Assembly: GCA_028280065.1 (NCBI GenBank)
Contig: JANQMN010000103.1
Coordinates: forward strand, 42,560-106,559
Reading direction: 5' to 3'
Source of the DNA: Hahella sp.
Lineage (GTDB): Bacteria > Pseudomonadota > Gammaproteobacteria > Pseudomonadales > Oleiphilaceae
DNA: 64,000 nucleotides
Under the pieces are notes generated by a model. The model made no database searches, was not told where the DNA came from, and saw only the letters and a program-made list of their open reading frames with translations. This document shows, one piece after another, positions 9,298-17,638 of this stretch; position 1 is the stretch's first letter; each line of letters starts with the position of its first letter. Made by a program: the position numbers and the translations under genes.

Positions 9298-10545
9298 ATG
9301 GTTTGGCGACTCATCTCAGTGAAAAATAGGTTACGCGCCGGTAGGCAAAAGACGTTTTCCGGCTTTATTGCGTCCTGTCTTATCTGTCTTTTACCCGGCA
9401 CCGGCAGCGCGGAGGCCAATCCTCCGGAGTTTGCCCAGTGTACCGTACGCCTGGCGGACACAGCCCGGCAAAGGGGGGTGAAGGAAAACACCCTGGGGAC
9501 GGTGATTCCCGGCTTACGTCACATCGACCGGGTTATTGAGTTGGACCGGCGGCAACCTGAATTCACTTCCACCTTTAGCGAATACTTTTCCAGACGTGTC
9601 ACCGATACACGGGTCGAGCGCGGCCGGCAGATGTACCGTCAGCATCGCGAACTACTTAAGGAAATCACCCGGCAGACCGGTATTCCCGGCCACTACCTGG
9701 TCGCCTTTTGGGGACTGGAAACCAACTACGGCGGGTATAAAGGCAAAATGCCGGTGCTGGATGCCCTGGCAACTTTGGCCTGCGACAAGCGTCGCAGTAA
9801 GTTTTTTACCGAGCAGTTTATGGCCGCATTACAGTTGATGGAAACCAATGGTTTTAGCCAGCAACAGTTGCAGGGTTCCTGGGCCGGTGCTCTCGGCCAT
9901 GTTCAGTTCATGCCGTCGGTTTATCTGAAATACGCACGGGATGCCGATGGCGATAACCGCGCGGATTTATGGAACAGTATTGAAGATGCGTTATTCTCTG
10001 CGGCTACCTTTCTTAAAGCCATCGGCTGGCAGTCCGGCAGCCGCTGGGGGCGCGAAGTCGTGCTGCCGGAGACATTCGATTTCGGTAAGCCGGGTTTGGA
10101 AAAACCAAAAGCGCTCCGTGAGTGGGCAGCGCTGGGAATTAAAGATGCCCATGGCCGCCAGCTTCCGGCATTGGAAATGCCAGCCCGGCTGTTGATTCCT
10201 GCCGGACATGAAGGACCGGTATTCCTGGTGTATCGCAATTTCAATGTGATCATGGGCTGGAACCGCTCGGAATTTTATGCGCTATCCGTCGGCCATCTTG
10301 CCGATCGCATCGCTGGAGCGGGTAAACTCCTCGGCAAGTTGCCAGCCAACGATTTCCGGCTTAGCCGGGATCTGGTGTTGACTCTGCAAACCCGGCTTAC
10401 CGAGCAGGGTTATTTACAGGGGAAACCCGACGGCATATTTGGACCGGTGTCCCGTTCTGCCCTCCGGGCGTTTCAGCAAGCCAGGGGGTTAGTGCCTGAT
10501 GGCTATGTAGACCGCGAAGTGCTGGAGCAAATGCAAATCAATTAG
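9298..10545 (+). CDS. MltB-family lytic murein transglycosylase with peptidoglycan-binding domain
   Basis: Cleaves the MurNAc-GlcNAc bond of peptidoglycan with formation of 1,6-anhydroMurNAc. The 415-residue protein has an N-terminal secretion signal ending near SAEA and an SLT_2 catalytic domain with the glutamate in FWGLETNYGG and the family motif GSWAGALGHVQFMPS. A C-terminal PG_binding_1 repeat (LQTRLTEQGYLQGKPDGIFGPVSRSALRAFQ begins near residue 360) completes it. I see no lipobox cysteine at the cleavage site, so it is probably soluble and periplasmic, unlike lipoprotein MltB. The ATG at 9298 has only a distant ribosome site; a GTG at 9319 is an alternative. It converges on the GNAT gene with two bases between the stops. 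Confidence 0.87.
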   Translation: MVWRLISVKNRLRAGRQKTFSGFIASCLICLLPGTGSAEANPPEFAQCTVRLADTARQRGVKENTLGTVIPGLRHIDRVIELDRRQPEFTSTFSEYFSRRVTDTRVERGRQMYRQHRELLKEITRQTGIPGHYLVAFWGLETNYGGYKGKMPVLDALATLACDKRRSKFFTEQFMAALQLMETNGFSQQQLQGSWAGALGHVQFMPSVYLKYARDADGDNRADLWNSIEDALFSAATFLKAIGWQSGSRWGREVVLPETFDFGKPGLEKPKALREWAALGIKDAHGRQLPALEMPARLLIPAGHEGPVFLVYRNFNVIMGWNRSEFYALSVGHLADRIAGAGKLLGKLPANDFRLSRDLVLTLQTRLTEQGYLQGKPDGIFGPVSRSALRAFQQARGLVPDGYVDREVLEQMQIN

Positions 10546-10547
10546 CA

Positions 10548-11048
10548 TTAGAGTTGTTTTTCCATAAACAGGGCGTGGCCGGTGTTGGTGTCGAGCCGAT
10601 AATGGGAAAAGCCGAATTTGGCGTACGCGTTTAATGCGATTTTATTGCCTTCCAGCACCTCTAGAGTTAATTTGCCGCAGCCTTGCCTGCGGGCCACTTC
10701 TTCCACAAAACTCAACATTACCTGGCTAAGCCGCCTGCCACGGAAATCCTGATGCACAGTGATGTCGTGGATGTTAATAAGCGGTTTGCAATGGAATGTC
10801 GAAAACCCGTAAAAACAGTTAGCCAGGCCCGCAGGTTGGTCGGCGACAAAACAAAGCACGGAAAAGGCGTGGGGAAGTTTTACCAATTCGGCGACCAGAT
10901 TCTCTTTGACATAGTCCGTCAGCGCTGTGCCGCCTCCCATGGGATCGCGGGCATAATTATCGAGCAGCGAAACGATTGCCTCGGCATGTCTGGGATTATG
11001 GTAATCGGCCAGGAAGCAATCGTTTTTGTCATCCAGAAGCGTGGTCAT
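10548..11048 (-). CDS. GNAT family N-acetyltransferase
   Basis: A 166-residue cytoplasmic acetyltransferase that transfers an acetyl group from acetyl-CoA to an unknown amine. The acetyl-CoA site is seen in ITVHQDFRGRRLSQVML, a variant of the usual R/Q-x-x-G-x-G/A loop. The motif B region is EGNKIALNAYAKFGFSHYRL. The start at 11048 (MTTLLDDKNDCF) gives a standard GNAT beginning and overlaps the end of the hydrolase gene by 20 bases, so the two are probably translated together. The longer open frame to 11153 lies inside the hydrolase gene. Confidence 0.8.
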   Translation of the reverse strand: MTTLLDDKNDCFLADYHNPRHAEAIVSLLDNYARDPMGGGTALTDYVKENLVAELVKLPHAFSVLCFVADQPAGLANCFYGFSTFHCKPLINIHDITVHQDFRGRRLSQVMLSFVEEVARRQGCGKLTLEVLEGNKIALNAYAKFGFSHYRLDTNTGHALFMEKQL

Positions 11049-11982
11049 AGTGGTTACCGGTTTTGATATGTTCGATGATTTTATGGGTGATTTTGGGCAT
11101 AAGCGGCAACGGCAGATCGTGTCCCCAGCCCGGAAGAATATCCAACACCGCATGTGGAATATTATCTTTGAGCCAATGCGCCGCCTTGGGTTTCACCAAT
11201 GGGTCGTCTGCGCCGTGCAGGATCAAGGTCGGCGCGGTAATCAGCCGGGTATACTTTTCTATACTTCCCGTCGCCATGATCGCGCGCATTTGCCTGGTGA
11301 TTCCGCTAGGCCGATAGCTCCGTTGATAGTCACGGGCGATGCGTTGCAAAATGCGTTCTCGAGGGGTAGGAAATCCCGGGCTTTGCACCGTTTCCCAAAA
11401 TGCCAGGCCACGCTTCAGGGCGGCTTCCTGATCATGGCCCCGTATACCGCTGCCGTTAATGCGCCACAGTGTATTTAAATCCGGCATCGGCAACCGTGGA
11501 TGATTATTTGATGTCATCATCAATACGAGTGACTTGGCCCGTTCCGGCGCCATTGCGGCAATTAGTTGAGCGATCATGCCACCCATGGACACACCGGCAA
11601 TGTGGGCATCGGCGATGTTCAGGTGATCCAGCAAGCCGAGGCAGTCCTGGGCCATGTCCTGAAGGTTGTAGCCGGCTTCGATAGGAATTCCGAATTTGGA
11701 CCGGATAAAGGCGACGGGCGGCGCCATTTTGTACTTTTGCGGCAGTTCCGATGAATGGCCGATATCGCGGTTATCCAGCCGGATAACGCGATATCCTTCA
11801 TCGACCAACGGTTGTAGAAATTCCGCAGGCCAGGCGGTCAGTTGCGCTGCCAGGCCCATGATTAACAGGATCGGCGGACCTTGAGGATCACCCAACTCTT
11901 CGTAACAAATGGTGACTTGGTTCAGTTCGGCGAATTTTTCGTTCGGGGGATAAAACGGCACTTGTGCATTCATGCTGAGCAT
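11029..11982 (-). CDS. Alpha/beta-fold hydrolase
   Basis: A 317-residue serine hydrolase of the alpha/beta fold. Visible elements are the strand before the oxyanion loop (PPILLIMGLAAQLTAW), the nucleophile elbow GVSMGG, the acid region LILHGADDPLVKP and the catalytic histidine in GWGHDLPL. The oxyanion loop has MGLAAQ in place of HG, which recalls enol-lactone hydrolases and AlkY/polyketide-type esterases. The substrate cannot be told from sequence. The start could be 11982 (MLSMNAQ) or three codons inside. It is the first gene of a two-gene unit with the GNAT enzyme. Confidence 0.82.
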   Translation of the reverse strand: MLSMNAQVPFYPPNEKFAELNQVTICYEELGDPQGPPILLIMGLAAQLTAWPAEFLQPLVDEGYRVIRLDNRDIGHSSELPQKYKMAPPVAFIRSKFGIPIEAGYNLQDMAQDCLGLLDHLNIADAHIAGVSMGGMIAQLIAAMAPERAKSLVLMMTSNNHPRLPMPDLNTLWRINGSGIRGHDQEAALKRGLAFWETVQSPGFPTPRERILQRIARDYQRSYRPSGITRQMRAIMATGSIEKYTRLITAPTLILHGADDPLVKPKAAHWLKDNIPHAVLDILPGWGHDLPLPLMPKITHKIIEHIKTGNHYDHASG

Positions 11983-12090
11983 AAAACACGACTATTCATT
12001 ACCGTGCAAGCGCTTTGATTACTTTAACCGATCAAATCCGTGGAGCGATTCGGTATAAATCTAGAAGTTCCAAACAGAGAAGATCGAAAC

Positions 12091-12115
12091 ACTGGTCCGC
12101 TTCCCGCAGACCAGT
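12091..12115 (-). terminator. Terminator after the PspA-family gene
   Basis: Read on the minus strand, a 10-bp stem (ACTGGTCTGC / GCGGACCAGT with one G-T wobble) with a five-base loop begins 13 bases after the PspA stop and is followed by GTTTCG. The stem is strong and the T tract short. It likely ends the YiaAB-PspA transcript. Confidence 0.6.
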
Positions 12116-12127
12116 TTGCCCGGTGAA

Positions 12128-12832
12128 CTATTCCGTTGCAGATTTTTCCGATCTCGAAGCCTTGATTCTGGCGATAATGTCTTCGCGGGCAGTACTGCCA
12201 GTGAGGCCGGCTTGGCGGATTTTTTCCTCCAATCCATTGCTGTCGAGATCTTTGTCGATGGTAATCACCGCCTCCTCCATATCCGCGAATTGCTCCTGAC
12301 GGCTGCGAATTCGCTCAAGCGACTCCTGCATGCACAAGATGTTCGCACCCAGGGAGTTGGCCTTCACCGCCAGTTGGGCGGTGGCTTGTTGTGAACTTTG
12401 GGTCGCCTGAACCATGCGCAGTTCGCGACGGTAACGAGCAATGTGCTGGGCCGCGGCAGTAAGAGTTTGGCGTAGTTTCTTTTCGTGGGCAGCCAGCTTT
12501 TCCAGCGCTTTGCGTTCTTCCTCGCCGACCTGTTCCTGTTCTAATATCCAGTCGGCAATCTCCTGGGTGATTGCGTCCAATCCCTTGTCCAGCGCCTTAC
12601 CAGCTTGTTGCTCCTTTTCTCTTATCGCTTGTCGGCGCTGTTCATGGCTTCGGCCAAGCCGTACCTTTTCCGCCATCACCTTGGCTAAGTCCTGCTTGGC
12701 CTGGGTGATGGAATATTCACAGTCGTAAATTTCCTGTTCGAAAATTCTGATGGCGTGGGTATCGATGACCTTCTCCGCATTTTCTCGGGCTGCGCCGCGA
12801 AGAGCAGCGGTAATTTTTTGCATGATGTACAT
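12128..12832 (-). CDS. PspA/IM30 family membrane-protecting protein
   Basis: A 234-residue protein that is almost entirely coiled coil, as expected for PspA/Vipp1/IM30, ESCRT-III-like proteins that bind and stabilise the inner membrane. The first residues (MYIMQKITAALRGAARENAEKV) form the expected amphipathic membrane-binding helix. The central coiled coil spans about 30-190, and a short C-terminal helix resembles the extra helix of the IM30 branch. GGAG lies six bases before the ATG. It is downstream of the YiaA/YiaB-type gene on the same strand, 36 bases away. No pspB, pspC or pspF is nearby. Confidence 0.82.
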   Translation of the reverse strand: MYIMQKITAALRGAARENAEKVIDTHAIRIFEQEIYDCEYSITQAKQDLAKVMAEKVRLGRSHEQRRQAIREKEQQAGKALDKGLDAITQEIADWILEQEQVGEEERKALEKLAAHEKKLRQTLTAAAQHIARYRRELRMVQATQSSQQATAQLAVKANSLGANILCMQESLERIRSRQEQFADMEEAVITIDKDLDSNGLEEKIRQAGLTGSTAREDIIARIKASRSEKSATE

Positions 12833-12868
12833 AATGCACTCCGGTGTGATGGTTTTAAGGCTGAAACA

Positions 12869-13138
12869 CTATTCCGCGAATTCGCGTAGTATCTGATTGG
12901 TCTTGGCCTCGCTTATCTTGTTCAGCAGGCGTTGCGACTCGTGTTCGTCGCGCAGGGTTTTTGAGAGGGTAATGGTGGAGCTAACCAGAAATAGAGTGCT
13001 AATCGCGAAGTAGCCTTTCACCATCAGTTCGGCCGGCATCATGACGATGCCGCAGCCAACCGCAATGATGGCAGCCACAAACGCCGTCTTCACATAAAAC
13101 ATCCAGGCTTTGGAATTACTTTGTATTTCTTGGTTCAT
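12869..13138 (-). CDS. YiaA/YiaB two-helix membrane protein
   Basis: An 89-residue inner-membrane protein with two membrane helices (AWMFYVKTAFVAAIIAVGCGI and LMVKGYFAISTLFLVSSTITL) followed by a charged tail. It matches the YiaA/YiaB two-helix domain family (function unknown). The start at 13138 (MNQEIQ) is preceded by AGAGGA at good spacing, so the open frame from 13162 is too long. It is the promoter-proximal gene of a pair with the PspA-like protein, which suggests a role in membrane stress. Confidence 0.8.
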   Translation of the reverse strand: MNQEIQSNSKAWMFYVKTAFVAAIIAVGCGIVMMPAELMVKGYFAISTLFLVSSTITLSKTLRDEHESQRLLNKISEAKTNQILREFAE

Positions 13139-13224
13139 GTTGCAGTCCTCTTGTATTGACAACTCAATGCGTAAAAGACTGCTGTTAATTGGCGAATAAG
13201 TATACTTTTTGAAACGAGTGCGCG

Positions 13225-13241
13225 CCTGATACGCTATCAGG
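13225..13241. promoter_or_regulatory. Inverted repeat upstream of the YiaAB-PspA pair
   Basis: Perfect arms CCTGATA / TATCAGG around CGC, about 90 bases upstream of the YiaAB start, in the space shared with the divergent RND operon. It could be an operator for either unit. A sigma-54 box of the kind used by enterobacterial psp operons was not seen. Confidence 0.35.
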
Positions 13242-13352
13242 TATTAAAAAGTGTTTCTTTATTGATTCAGTTAGCTGATTCCAAGATCCCGATTGGCCGC
13301 TTTACTCTTGAACGGCAGGTTGAAATAAAAGTTTCAAACCTTAGATCCGATT

Positions 13353-13396
13353 CAATGTTGACACCGTATATATTCGGTGCTTACAATGTTTACACC
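13353..13396 (+). promoter_or_regulatory. Sigma-70-like promoter of the RND efflux operon with phased direct repeats
   Basis: TTGACA (13358-13363) and TACAAT (13382-13387) are separated by 18 bases. Two 13-base copies, CAATGTTGACACC (13353) and CAATGTTTACACC (13384), differ at one position and are exactly 31 bases apart, about three helical turns, so each overlaps one promoter element. The spacer also holds short CACCG / CGGTG arms. This layout fits a repressed promoter of an efflux operon, but no regulator gene is adjacent. Confidence 0.6.
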
Positions 13397-13422
13397 TATT
13401 ACTTTGATGAAAGGTCAATCCC

Positions 13423-14454
13423 ATGCGCGCTGAACTGAAAATTCTCATAGTCTTTGTGATTTTGTTTTCGCCTATCTTTATTGTGAATGCGCAAACCCTG
13501 CCGGTGCATACCCAGACCGTGCATTTAGAACAGCTTCAGGTGAACGTTTCGACCAGCGGCTTGTTGGTGAACCAGTCAGAACAAACCCTGGCATTCAAAA
13601 CCCCCGGAATCGTTGCCGAAGTCAGGGTGAAAGAGGGGCAAAGGGTGCAGAAAGGGGATATTTTGGCGCGTTTGGATCAGGAGGAGATTGCCGCGCAGGT
13701 CAGAGAGGCGCAGGCGATGTACGACGATGCGGTGCGCACGGTAAACCGTCTGACCAAACTGCACAAATCCAAGGTTGTTCCCCTCGACCAGTTGCAATCC
13801 GCCGAGACCGGCGTGGATGTCGCCAAAGCCAAACTCAGAGTGGCTAACTTCAATTTACGGCATGCCACCATCAAAGCCCCGGAAAACGGTTATGTCTTAC
13901 GAAAACTTATTGAACCGAATGAAATTGTCAGCGGTCAGCGCGCGGCTTTTGTCTTTGCTCAGCAGGATGCAGGATGGGTGATCCGTGTCGGATTGAATGA
14001 CCGGGATATTGTCAGAATTCAAGAAGGGGATCTGGCGCAGGTTCGTGTAGATGCCTATCCGGGGAAGGTATTTACCGGCCGGGTATACGAAACAGCCGCA
14101 AAGGCAAATCCCGGCACCGGGACGTTTGAAGTGGAAGTTCAGATTGATCCTACCGAAGCCCGGCTGCTTTCGGGCATGGTCGGGCGGGTTGACTTGGTTC
14201 CGAGCCAGCAGGAGGAATATGTGTTGATTCCTCTTACCGCTGTAATATCCGCTTCCGGAAACCAAGCAGAGTTATTTACGCTCGATGATGAGTTTCGCGC
14301 TCTTCGCAGAGAGGTGACCATCCGCAACTTTACCGGAAACAAACTAGCGGTAACTTCCGGTTTGGAACCGGGCGATATGATTATTACCCGCGGGGCGACC
14401 AGTGTGGTCGAGGGCCGCACGGTGATGCCGGTTGGAGCCACCGCCGTTCGCTAG
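13423..14454 (+). CDS. RND efflux periplasmic adaptor (membrane fusion protein)
   Basis: A 343-residue membrane-fusion protein that links an inner-membrane RND pump to an outer-membrane channel. An N-terminal signal/anchor (MRAELKILIVFVILFSPIFIVNA) is followed by the first lipoyl half (VKEGQRVQKGDILARLDQEE), a short alpha hairpin (about 88-140), the second lipoyl half, a beta barrel and a membrane-proximal domain ending GATAVR. There is no lipobox. The pump gene starts 127 bases downstream; the outer-membrane factor must be encoded elsewhere. The promoter just upstream is well formed. Confidence 0.9.
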   Translation: MRAELKILIVFVILFSPIFIVNAQTLPVHTQTVHLEQLQVNVSTSGLLVNQSEQTLAFKTPGIVAEVRVKEGQRVQKGDILARLDQEEIAAQVREAQAMYDDAVRTVNRLTKLHKSKVVPLDQLQSAETGVDVAKAKLRVANFNLRHATIKAPENGYVLRKLIEPNEIVSGQRAAFVFAQQDAGWVIRVGLNDRDIVRIQEGDLAQVRVDAYPGKVFTGRVYETAAKANPGTGTFEVEVQIDPTEARLLSGMVGRVDLVPSQQEEYVLIPLTAVISASGNQAELFTLDDEFRALRREVTIRNFTGNKLAVTSGLEPGDMIITRGATSVVEGRTVMPVGATAVR

Positions 14455-14581
14455 CACCGACTCTTATGGCTGTTTCCGCTCGGGCCGGATTGAACTCCAA
14501 ACAAGCGTAATCTTCCGGGAACAGCCTGTTTTCCACTGCCGATTTTAACTCGATCTGACTGATCATTGAGGTTTCAGAGCT

Positions 14582-17500
14582 ATGCGTTTGCCTGAATTAG
14601 CTATTCGCAACCATGCGTTTTCCTGGGTTGCAACATTGCTGCTGGTGGGTTTGGGAATCGTCTCTTTCCTCACGATGCCCCGCTCCGAAGATCCTCAATT
14701 TGACTTTCCCGTCACCCTTACCACTGTACTGTATCCGGGGACTAATCCCTTGGATATGGAAAGGCTGGTGATTGATCCCATAGAGGATGTGCTGAATGAG
14801 TTGGAGGATATCAAGTTTATCCGCTCGGAAATTCAGGACGGACTGGCGTTAATCCGTGTCGAGTTTCTTTATGGCAGTGATCCGGACGATAAATATGATG
14901 ATGTCGTAAGTGCTATTCAAAGCATCCAAGGCGAACTACCGGCGGGTCTCGTCCAGCTTTCGACTCAGAAGATTACACCTTCCGATGTCAACATCATGCA
15001 AATCGCCTTGACATCGCCGACGGCAACATCGGCAGAATTTAAGTATTACGCAGAACTGCTGGAGACCCGTTTGGAACGTGTATCCGGGGTTAAACGGGTT
15101 GACATCAAGGCGCAGCCGGAATTGGAAATTCAAGTCAGGGCAGATTGGGTTCGCCTTGAACAACAGGGAATATCATTAGACGAACTTGCGCTTGCGGTCA
15201 GTAAGGCGGCGAGCAATCTGCCGGGTGGTTATGTCAATACGGCTGAACGTAGGTTTACGGTGCGCAGCAGCGGCGACTATAAGGATCTTGATACCCTGCG
15301 GCGGACCGTGGTGCGCGCCGAAGGGGACCATATCGTTTTTGTGGAGGATCTTGCCGAAGTAATCCTCCAGGATGCATTGCCCACCTACCGTGCTCGTTAC
15401 CAGGGCGTTCCCGCGGTGTTTTTAGCCGTGGTGCAGCGCAAAGGCAGCAACATCTTCAGCATTACCGACGGCCTGCATGAGGTCCTGACCCGGACCAGCA
15501 GCCAGTTACCTGATTACTTTGGCCTTGAAACCGTTCATGATCAAAGCCTTAGCGTAGAACAGCGGATTAACGGCTTTTTCAACAATCTTCTGCAGGGCCT
15601 GGTATTGGTGGGTGCCGTTGTGTTGTTGACCCTGGGTTTCCGGGCATCCTTGGTGATTGTTCTGGCGATTCCCTTTTCGATTGCTATCGGACTGGGCTGG
15701 CTTGATCTGGTGGGATTCGGTTTGCAACAGATGTCGATTGTCGGCCTGGTCATTGCGTTGGGTCTGCTGGTGGACAACGCGATCGTGGTCACCGAGAATG
15801 TTGCGCGCTATCTGCGCCAGGGAGAGACCAAGCAGCAGGCCGCGGTACTCGGTGCCAGGCAGGTTGGCTGGGCAGTGGCAAGCGGTACGGTTACCACTGT
15901 CCTGGCGTTCGTTCCCATATTACTGTTACAAAGCGGCTCCGGAACTTTTATACGGTCCATGCCGGTCACAGTGACCCTGACCTTGCTGGCGTCCTTGCTC
16001 ATTGCGCTCAGTGTAACGCCTTTGTTAGCCAGTCGTTTTCTGCGGCAACGGAAAGCCTCCGAGAGTTCCGATGAAAAGCCAATGGCGGGATTCATACTGG
16101 GTGGCATGACTCAGTTTGCCGGCGGGCCCTATCGCGCTGCGCTCGAATGGTCGCTACGGCATCCAGTCGTTGTTCTCCTGTCAGCGATCGCTATTTTTGT
16201 CGGGGTGCTGAGTCTGTTTCCTCAAGTCGGTGTCAGCTTATTTCCAAAGGCTGAGAAGTCGATGATTCTGGTGGATATTGAAACCACGGAAGGCAGTACT
16301 TTTGCCTTTACCGAACGCGTGGCAGAGCAAGTCGAGCAACAACTGTTAAAAGAAGATCTGGTTACCAGCCTGGCCAATAACGTTGGTAAGAGTAATCCGC
16401 GGGTTTACTACAATACCATGGATAGCAAACAGCAACCGAACTATGCCCAGTTGCTGGTTAAACTCGAGGAAGTACCCTATGCTCAGATATCCACCTGGGT
16501 AAACGAGCAGCGGCAAAAGTTCCAGGATTTCGGCGATGCAGTTGTCCGCTTTAAAGAGTTTAATCAAGGTCCACCGCTCCAGGCGCCGATTACCATTCGA
16601 GTCGTTGGAGACGATATCGATTTGCTACGGCAAGCTGCACAGGATGTGGTTGGGATCATGGAGGCGACTTCAGGAACGGTTAATGTTGACACTCCTATCA
16701 GCAAGCACAAGGTCGATCTAAGAGTTAACATTCAGCGGGACAAAGCCGCCTTGTATCAAGTTAACCTGGATACTATCGACCGGACGGTCAGAGGGGGATT
16801 GGTGGGATTACCGGTCGGCACCCTGCGGGACTCCCAAGGTGAAGACTATCCCATAATGGTTACGACCCGGCAGGGAGTGGAACCTGCCAGCGAGCAGTTC
16901 GAACGGATGGTCGTACCTTCGGTGACCGGTAACCTTGTTCCATTGCAGCAGGTCGCCACCATCGAATTGGAAACGGCAGTTCCCAAGTTCCAGCATTACA
17001 ATCTTGAGCGGATGGCGCAGGTGACGTCAGACGTGCTGCCCGGATTTCAAACCGAACTGGTAACCAACGCAATTATCGCCAAACTGGACGGGTATAACTG
17101 GCCGGCCGGCGTAACTTATGGCGTCGGCGGCGAGCAGGAGAACCGAAAAGAATCGTTTGGCGGCATGGCCAAAGCGCTCATTATTGCGGTAGTTGGTATT
17201 TTTGCGGTATTGGTAATGCAGTTTCGTTCGTTCCGTCAGCCACTGGTGATTTTTGCTGCCTTGCCGTTTGCCGTGACCGGCGCGATTCTTGGTTTGTATC
17301 TAACGGGTTACACCTTTTCCTTTACCGCTTTCATCGGGCTGACTTCCCTGGTGGGAATAGTGGTCAACAACTCCATTATTCTGGTGGACTATGCCAATCA
17401 GTTGCGGGAACAAGGTCAACCGGTGGCGAGCGCCATGCTGGCATCCGGGCAAACCCGATTGATCCCTATCGTGTTGACTACCTTGACGACAATAGGCGGA

Positions 17501-17638
17501 TTAATGCCATTGACCTTGACCGGATCCTCTATGTGGTCGCCCTTGGGCTGGGTGATTATCGGTGGTCTGGCGGTATCGACGCTGATTACTCTGTTTGTGG
17601 TGCCGGTGCTATATAGATTGTTCGAGGGCCGCGGTTAA
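14582..17638 (+). CDS. RND family multidrug efflux permease (AcrB/HAE1 superfamily)
   Basis: A 1018-residue proton-driven pump with the usual twelve membrane helices and two large periplasmic loops. Helix 1 starts at LPELAIRNHAFSWVATLLLVGLG, and the repeat halves each carry the GLxxxxGxxVxNxI/A signature. In helix 4 the proton-relay motif reads GLLVDNAIVVTENV, so the second of the paired aspartates of AcrB (D407-D408) is asparagine here, a feature of some RND branches. Substrates are unknown. Its stop codon overlaps the stop of the convergent FHA-EAL gene by four bases. Confidence 0.92.
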   Translation: MRLPELAIRNHAFSWVATLLLVGLGIVSFLTMPRSEDPQFDFPVTLTTVLYPGTNPLDMERLVIDPIEDVLNELEDIKFIRSEIQDGLALIRVEFLYGSDPDDKYDDVVSAIQSIQGELPAGLVQLSTQKITPSDVNIMQIALTSPTATSAEFKYYAELLETRLERVSGVKRVDIKAQPELEIQVRADWVRLEQQGISLDELALAVSKAASNLPGGYVNTAERRFTVRSSGDYKDLDTLRRTVVRAEGDHIVFVEDLAEVILQDALPTYRARYQGVPAVFLAVVQRKGSNIFSITDGLHEVLTRTSSQLPDYFGLETVHDQSLSVEQRINGFFNNLLQGLVLVGAVVLLTLGFRASLVIVLAIPFSIAIGLGWLDLVGFGLQQMSIVGLVIALGLLVDNAIVVTENVARYLRQGETKQQAAVLGARQVGWAVASGTVTTVLAFVPILLLQSGSGTFIRSMPVTVTLTLLASLLIALSVTPLLASRFLRQRKASESSDEKPMAGFILGGMTQFAGGPYRAALEWSLRHPVVVLLSAIAIFVGVLSLFPQVGVSLFPKAEKSMILVDIETTEGSTFAFTERVAEQVEQQLLKEDLVTSLANNVGKSNPRVYYNTMDSKQQPNYAQLLVKLEEVPYAQISTWVNEQRQKFQDFGDAVVRFKEFNQGPPLQAPITIRVVGDDIDLLRQAAQDVVGIMEATSGTVNVDTPISKHKVDLRVNIQRDKAALYQVNLDTIDRTVRGGLVGLPVGTLRDSQGEDYPIMVTTRQGVEPASEQFERMVVPSVTGNLVPLQQVATIELETAVPKFQHYNLERMAQVTSDVLPGFQTELVTNAIIAKLDGYNWPAGVTYGVGGEQENRKESFGGMAKALIIAVVGIFAVLVMQFRSFRQPLVIFAALPFAVTGAILGLYLTGYTFSFTAFIGLTSLVGIVVNNSIILVDYANQLREQGQPVASAMLASGQTRLIPIVLTTLTTIGGLMPLTLTGSSMWSPLGWVIIGGLAVSTLITLFVVPVLYRLFEGRG

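Noticed and set aside
13139..13422. Sigma-54 promoter for the PspA unit
   Set aside because: No TGGCAC-N5-TTGC-like pair is present upstream of the YiaAB gene on the minus strand.
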